From: Chamaelirium japonicum
Lineage: Eukaryota; Streptophyta; Magnoliopsida; Liliales; Melanthiaceae
Direction: 5' to 3'
NCBI GenBank assembly: GCA_947650365.1
Contig: OX393549.1
Coordinates: 94,500,048 to 94,564,047, forward strand
Length of the DNA stretch: 64,000 bases
Below the pieces are notes generated by a model that had not been told where the DNA came from, made no database searches, and saw only the letters and a list, made by a program, of their open reading frames with translations. The translations under genes and the position numbers were made by a program. Positions 1 through 64,000 of this stretch are shown piece after piece (position 1 is the stretch's first letter; each line of letters begins with the position of its first letter).

Positions 1-435
1 CGTATGTAAGTTGCCCTCAACTTATTTACCTTTATTGTAATTTACCCTTTCTAGTTCTAGTTGTAGTAATTATTTTATTATGCAATAAAGTTACTTTTAG
101 TGATTTCTGTTTTTTTTTGCATGGCTCACGCCTTTTACTTGAGATGCGATTTTGATGCCTACACTTGTTTCAATTACATTTTCATTTATGCATCAACTTT
201 AGTTTCAATGCAATTTCCTTTTTCTCAATAACCCTAATAGAAATTTTAAGTCCTCTTAATTGAGGCAGTCAAAACCGTACGCCAAGTAAGTTCCCAAGCA
301 ATTAGCGGAGCCTTCACACTATCAATTAATCTATATAGTAAGATAAGATATTTCTCTTTTTGCATGCTAAGATTTCCTCACACCGATTTGGGATTAGAAA
401 CAAGGAGGAACAACAACCCTGTATTGGCTCTTATA

Positions 436-660
436 CCATGTCAAACGAGGAAGAGATGGAGAGTAAAGAAATTAGAAGAAGAATGGTGAGACGAAGAAGA
501 CATAATTCATGTCCCACCACTATACTGTTTCATGTCCCACCACTATACCATGTCAAACGAGGAAGAGATGGAGAGTAAAGAAATTAGAAGAAGAATGGTG
601 AGAAGAAGAAGACATAATTCATGTCCCACCACTATACTGTTTCTGTGTTTGGTGTTCTGT
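436..660. repeat. Tandem duplication, about 112 bp unit, two copies
   Basis: The segment starting ccatgtcaaacgagg at 436 begins again at 548 with the same purine-rich body (gaagagatggag) and the same end (catgtcccaccactatac). The bases before it, gctcttatacca at 427-438, differ by one base from the complement of the tRNA-iMet primer site used by many plant LTR retrotransposons. The duplicated segment may therefore be the outer edge of a decayed minus-strand LTR. Confidence 0.7.
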
Positions 661-1879
661 GGTTGATCATGGCTTGTCCATTCTGAAGCCCAAATGTGTC
701 AAGGATGAACCCTGTCTCCTTGTCCATATTTAGTATTTCCTATGTTTTTCCTCTTTTATTTTATTTTTGCTCTGAGATGCATAGTATATAAATGCATGGA
801 GAGATATGGTATACACGTAGGTACATTGCGTTTGCCGAACAGATCACTAGGTGTGTCCATGGCATGCCTAGGACTCTAGGAGTGTTCTCCTTGTCATGTT
901 TTGCCCCCATGTGGGCAAACAATAAATCTTAAAATAGCATGTTGTCTAGTATTAGGTAACTGATACTAGTGATGCCTCAGACATTAATAAATTTTCATGT
1001 ATCAAAGCTTTGGTTCATCTATTGCTTATATGCATATAGTGTTATCTCTGCATGGACTAGGAACCATAGGTTCTGCACCAAGATGAGTAGGCATCCATAA
1101 CATGAGCATGTTCTCATTTCTGGAGATGTTACAATGTTGAGGCGAGGGAAGGAGGGAATGCAGGCGTGTCATTTTCAGCCTCACTGCCATCCATCGCGAT
1201 GAGTAAAACAAGATTTGAGAATTTGGGTTCGGGCCTAGGTTCAGATAGTAGAAGAACAAACCAGTTCTGGCCTGATTCGCTCGATTTAGATTCAAATCAG
1301 TCTTTTCAGATCAACTCTCGTACTATATGAAATGTATAGTAACTACTGGTTATATATATCATATATGTCATTCAAACTAATAGAACAATGATGTGAATCA
1401 AGACCCGAATTGGGGGCATAATGCGGGTATGAGGGTTAATATTGATCAAAATCCAAACCTGTTTGGATAAACCTATTTAGTTTCGAATGAACTCTCGAAC
1501 AATGGAATTAAGTTCCATATATTTTGGTATTTTGATACCAACCCCATCCCTATCTGAGTCCATTATGTTCCTATGTCTATCTGCTCTATTACAGATCAAG
1601 TTGATGTTCTATTTTGTCATTCTTTATGACAATAGGCCAGAGTCACACAATTAGTTATCTTTTACACCTGTCAAGCTCATGGTCTTATTGATCATTACAA
1701 CTAGCCACCGTTTTGCCAACCTATATATGCCTGCGTATCTGCCTCAACTCATTGTTTCCGGTGTTCAAACTCAAGCAACTATTGTCATCTTCATCATTAA
1801 TCCTTTCTTCTGAATTGTAAATGCCCTTTTCTCATAATAAATTGCACTGCAATAACTTTCCTCTGTAAGAAGCCCATCA

Positions 1880-2440
1880 TCTGTTGACTTCATGGATGCA
1901 ACGTGATGCAGATCCATCACGATTATAAGAGTGGACCTCATGTGCATGGATTTCAGAGCTTAGTGGGTCATGTTTCAGTCATTTTTTAGCTTTATGTAGT
2001 TGGGTCCATCAACTTTTTTGAGTCTTATTTTACTGGGGGCAGTGTGCTTAGGTGCTGGGTGTTTTGGGCTTAGTCCAAGTCTCCAAGCCCATTTGAACCC
2101 TTTTAGGGCTTTAGCTTGATCTCCTATATAAGCATGTATAGCCTCCTTGGGAGTTTAATTTTGAAGGAATGGAAATGGAAAGAGAGATTCTCTAAAACCC
2201 GAGGTGTGAGGCCTCCAAGTTGTGAGGCCTTCTTCTAGACAATGGGATGCCTAGGGTTACACTGGTGTGAGGTTGATATTTATCTGTCCTCTTCCCATCT
2301 CTCCTCCCTCTCGCCTGCCCATCTATCCACCAGAGCATGTGCAAGCATTGCAGCACCGCTCCTTGGTGTTGCAGCATAGTGTACTCTTATTTTCCCATGA
2401 GTTGATTATTCTGGGAAACCAAGAAGGTGTTTGATCCATG
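1880..2440 (+). mobile_element. Possible solo or decayed LTR
   Basis: A TATA-like cctatataagc at 2121-2131, followed by a leader containing a run of gaaatggaaag and a C/T-rich segment, resembles the U3-R part of a plant LTR. I could not fix both ends or a target duplication, so boundaries are approximate and the call is weak. Confidence 0.25.
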
Positions 2441-3035
2441 ATTTCATTAGATTATTTGACTTAATGGCTAGTGGCATCTGAGCATTGCAAAATTTGAGGC
2501 CTGCATCATCAGCTATGTCAAAAAACTGCCATTGCCCGTCCCAAGCCTGGATGAGAAAGGTTGAAGTTTGATGTCAGGTTGAATGCCAGTCATAAAAAAC
2601 CAACTCAAACTATGAACTGAATGATGGGACATGACTTGATGGTTATGGTTTATCATCAGCTATGACAAGAACACTGTGAACTGCCTAATTCTCTTCATCC
2701 TGTTCTCGCTTCAATGAAAACGTGCCCCTTCTAAACGGTGAATGGAATATTACTTCGTCATTACCAGTTTATCACGGAGAATTTGTACGTAGTGCTTCTT
2801 ACTCGTCGCTTTTGTGATTCTCGTATTTTTTTCATCTTAGTTTATGCTAAATGTTAGTTAGGTGACACTTTAAGTAATGGATTCTCGAGTCCGCGACACT
2901 TTCTTCGTCCAATGGCCCGTGTTATTTTTCTGATTTGGTTCACTGTTTGACAATGGATTTACTAAACTACTCAAGAAACTGAATTAATCAATATACACGT
3001 ATGTAGCCTTCTGTCTGACACATCTACTTCTGCAG

Positions 3036-60964
<57,929 letters not shown>

Positions 60965-61460
60965 GTAAGATCACTGTACTCTCTCCGTCACAAAAGTTCA
61001 AAATCACTTGAGATTTACAATGGTTTATTGTTGTGAATATTTGTCCATTCACGTGTGCCTATAGATGATATGTTCTTAAATACTCTTGCAGGCTTTGTTG
61101 GTACCGAAGTAATTATGACTGATACAATAACAATGACAAAATTTGTTGCAATGGCTAGTACCACTGTGCAACATAGCGCCCAACAACCAAACTATTTCAG
61201 AAACTACTGAAAATGCATAATATGAAGCAAAGAACACCTCAACAATAAAGCACAAAGAAAGAAGAAAATCATGTAAACCCCAACTAGAAAGACCATGAAC
61301 TAGCCAATTCCCAAGCAGCTTAAACCAAGGGAGACCAAAGACCTTCCAATATGGCCAAGCATCAAAGCTGCAAAACCATGAACCAAAAGGCAAGACGTGA
61401 AGAACCCCCCTAAAATTGACCTAGTTTCGAATCCAAATCGATGTTAAGAACACTAAATAT

Positions 61461-61919
61461 GGGAAAGGCTTCACAAAAAAAATATTGTGGAGGGGGCGGG
61501 GGTGCGGCAAAAAGATGCACAATTGGGGCATGAATTGAACTAATTAAGGTCCACTAAATGGGGTTTCATTTCTTCAAAGTGTATCACACGTGGAAGAAAG
61601 GTCTAGAAAGATTACAAAGAGTGTAGGGATAGTTTTGAGTAAGAATTATGAATCCAATTCTCCTTAGGGTATGAAGTCAAATATATAGGAAAGGCTTCAC
61701 AAAAAAAAATATTGTGGAGGGGTGTGTGTGTGTGTGTGTGTGGCAAAAAGATGCACAATTGGGGCATGAATTGAACTAATTAAGGTCCACTAAAATGGGG
61801 TTTCATTTCGTCCTAGTGTATCACACGTGGAAGAAAGGTCTAGAAAGATTACAAAGAGTGCAGGGATAGTTTTGAGTAAAAATTATGAATCCAATTCTCC
61901 TTAGGATATGAAGTCAAAT
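61461..61919. repeat. Tandem duplication, about 230-bp unit, two copies
   Basis: 61461-61682 and 61691-61919 start gaaaggcttcacaaaaaaa and end cttagg(g/a)tatgaagtcaaat, with scattered substitutions. Each holds an A-run and a G/GT-rich run that differs between copies (ggcgggggtgcgg against gtgtgtgtgtgtgtg). Confidence 0.92.
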
Positions 61920-62619
61920 TTATAAAATTGGCTCACAGATAGGAACGGAAGGAAACACGTACAAGGTCGATACATATATACACAATAGATCACTGGCATT
62001 GGCATAGTAGAGACTAGGTTCTTTTTTCATTTTTGGTGGAGTGGTAATTATGCCAAATTCATTAAACTAATTTGATATCTAATGTATTTGTTACGCTTTC
62101 TTTATGTTTAAAAATCTTTAAATGTCAGGAAGAAAGATTCAATATACAAGATATTGACTTCAGACCTGCTGATTGAGGCAAGCCAATTCCCCGACTGATT
62201 AAACCATATATATTCATTGCATTCTCTCTAATCTTTATAACTCTTTACATGATCCATAGCATCAGCTTTACTTTCAATCAACCACCTTGCTACCTAATTA
62301 GAATTAGTTTCTAGAACTGATTTTTTAATCTTCTTGTAAACCTTAGCTAATTCATTAGGGTCTTTTTGGTATCACCTTTGTGTTATGTTTTTCTATTTCA
62401 AAAAAGCTAGAAGTGAAAACATGTTTGGCAGCCTGTTTTTACTTTTTTGCTTTTTAGAACTGAAAGTAAAACTTTTAAAAACAACATAAACAAAAAAATT
62501 CCATTCATGTTATTTTTAAAAAAAGAAAACAAAAGTGATTGTCTCATGTTACTTGGGAGTTTACTCGTTGGGGACTTCATGGTAAAAATTAAAAAGTCCC
62601 TCATATCTTGAATTAGTGC

Positions 62620-64000
62620 ATTGTAGAGAGTATTATAGAGAGAATATCGTGGAGAGAGAAAATATCGCAAATAGAGAATACCGTAGAGAGAATGTTGTAG
62701 AGAGACAATAGTGTAGAGTGAGAAGATCGTGGAGAGGTATGTAGAGAAATTGTTGTAGAGAGAAAAGATTGTAGAGGTTATTGTGGAGGGAGAATATATT
62801 GTAGAGAGAATGTTGGGGAGAAAATATATTCTAGTGTGGTAGAGAAAATATTCTAGAGAGAATTTTTTTAGAGAGATAAAATATTAAGGAGTGTTACTTA
62901 GAGAGAATGTTACATAAAGAAAATGTCATAGACATAAAATATTGTAGAGAGAATGCTTAAGAGAAAATGTTATATAGGGAGAAAAGTTGAGAATGTTCTA
63001 GAGAATATTATATAGAGAAATTTATAAAGAAAGAATGTTGTAAAGAGATAATATTGTAGAAAGAGAATATTATAGAGAGAAAATATTGTAGAGAGAGAAC
63101 ATTGTAGAGAGAAAATGTTGTACAAAGAGAATGTCATAAAGGGTGAAACTGTTGTGGAGGGAGAATATATTGTGGAGGGAGAGTATATTGTAGAGGGAGA
63201 ATGTTGTGTAGAGAATATATTTTATTATAGTATTATAGAGAAAATATTCTTGAGAGAAGAGACAAAATATTAAGGAGTGAATGTTTTATAAAGAGAATAT
63301 TATAAAGATTTAGAAAATGTCATAGAGAAAAAATGTTATAGAGAAAATACTGTAGATAGAAAAAAGTTGCGGGGAGAACGTTGTAGATAAAAAAATGTTG
63401 TACATAGTGAATGTCGTAGAGAGAGAGTTATAGAGAATGTCGTAGAGAGCAAAAAAGTTAGATTGTCATAAAGAGTGAAAAGCTATAGAAAGAATGCCGT
63501 AGAGGGAGTATTGTAGAGGGAGAATATCATGGAGGAAAGTTATTGAGAAAATATTGTAGAGAGAATGTCATATAGAGAAAATGTTATAAAGGAAAAATAA
63601 TTGAGAATGTTGTAGGGAGAAAATGTTCTACAGAGAATGTCATAGGGAGAAATTTATGAAGAGAGATTGTCGTAGAGAGCAAAAACGTTATAGAGAGAAT
63701 GTCGTAGAGAAAAATGTTATGTGGAGGGAGAATGCCATAGATAGAGAAAAGTTATAGAGAGAATATTGTCGAGACTATGTCATATGGAGGAAAATGTTAT
63801 AGAGAAAATAATGTAGAGAAAAATATTATATAAAGAAAAAAATTGTAAAGAACATTGTAGAAAGAAAATTTTGTACATAGAGTGTCGTAGAGAGAGAAGG
63901 TTATAAAAAGACAATGTTGTAGAGAGCAAATATTTATAGAGAGAATGTCGCAGAGGGAATAATCTAGTAGGAGAATGTCATAGTTTGAAAAAGTTGGAGA
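62620..64000. repeat. Long degenerate purine-rich tandem repeat
   Basis: More than 1.3 kb built from variants of gtagagagaatgtt and atagagagaaaat, with irregular unit length of about 13-20 bp. It continues past the end of the window. The plus strand is strongly purine-rich and poor in C throughout. No coding capacity. Confidence 0.9.

Larger units (their letters stand above)
1..3035 (+). other. Intron 1 of the ASG2-like gene (3' part)
   Basis: Non-coding. The window opens c-gtatgtaag, which would suit an exon ending at base 1 followed by a strong donor; this is an inference. Contents: a 112-bp tandem duplication at 436-660 next to a decayed primer-binding-like site (427-438), and an LTR-like stretch about 1880-2440. 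I saw nothing else recognisable in 660-1880 or 2440-3035. The short open frames there have no family resemblance. Confidence 0.6.
60965..64000 (+). other. Intron 16 (5' part), runs off the window
   Basis: Starts with the donor gtaaga. It holds a 230-bp tandem duplication (61461-61919) and a long purine-rich repeat from about 62620. In 60965-61440 and 61920-62620 I see nothing I can name. No exon fitting the expected C terminus was found. Confidence 0.7.

Noticed and set aside
60966..60968. In-frame TAA as the stop codon of the ASG2-like gene
   Set aside because: The bases gtaaga form a strong donor that removes this TAA, and from memory the family continues past NREAVL. It remains possible if no downstream exon exists.

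Overview
This is plant nuclear DNA, probably from an angiosperm with TE-swollen introns; I cannot name the species. Introns follow GT-AG rules, and the mobile elements are of plant type: a Tat-lineage Ty3/gypsy element, hAT and MULE-like elements, Helitrons and a LINE. I saw no bacterial operons, CRISPR arrays, rRNA or tRNA genes.

The whole window lies inside one plus-strand gene. Fifteen coding exons (3036-60964) join in frame into 661 codons plus two bases of a WD40-TPR-WD40 protein of the DCAF8/WDTC1 family, most like Arabidopsis ASG2, a candidate CUL4-DDB1 ubiquitin-ligase substrate receptor. The first exon(s) lie before base 1 and the last exon(s) after base 64000. Seven fully enclosed introns are 75-95 bp, one is 265 bp, and five are 1.0, 4.6, 5.7, 6.9 and 9.5 kb; intron 4 is 27.3 kb. 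About 3 percent of the window is host coding sequence.

Layout. 1-3035: end of intron 1, with a tandem duplication and an LTR-like stretch. 3036-3759: three WD40 exons. 3760-31095: giant intron 4. It holds an LTR fragment with a tRNA-iMet-type primer site, a small hAT element, three inverted-repeat elements side by side in (TA)n DNA, a duplicated block with a MULE-like insertion, and a 17 kb nest in which an apparently intact Tat LTR retrotransposon (13719-30043, 1901-bp LTRs with no difference seen, TSD ATATA) sits in an older hAT element. 31096-31424: two WD40 exons. 31425-38306: a diverged duplication and a decayed LINE split by a hAT element. 38307-44277: two exons around an intron with hAT elements and a GC-rich minus-strand segment. 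44361-49902: TPR exons and the acidic linker, with a hAT element and a GC-rich minisatellite between. 49903-50918: a small Helitron partly copied by a tandem duplication. 51010-60510: a stack of nested elements. 60511-60964: the last WD40 exons here. 60965-64000: a 230-bp duplication and a long purine-rich tandem repeat running off the end.

The retrotransposon carries two convergent genes. Its minus-strand gag-pol (2570 aa from the chosen start) has gag, protease, RT, two RNase H domains and integrase. A plus-strand three-exon gene (1047 aa) codes for a plant mobile domain protein and has its own TATA box and probable 5' UTR intron. That second gene runs in the same direction as the host gene, so it sits as a gene within an intron.
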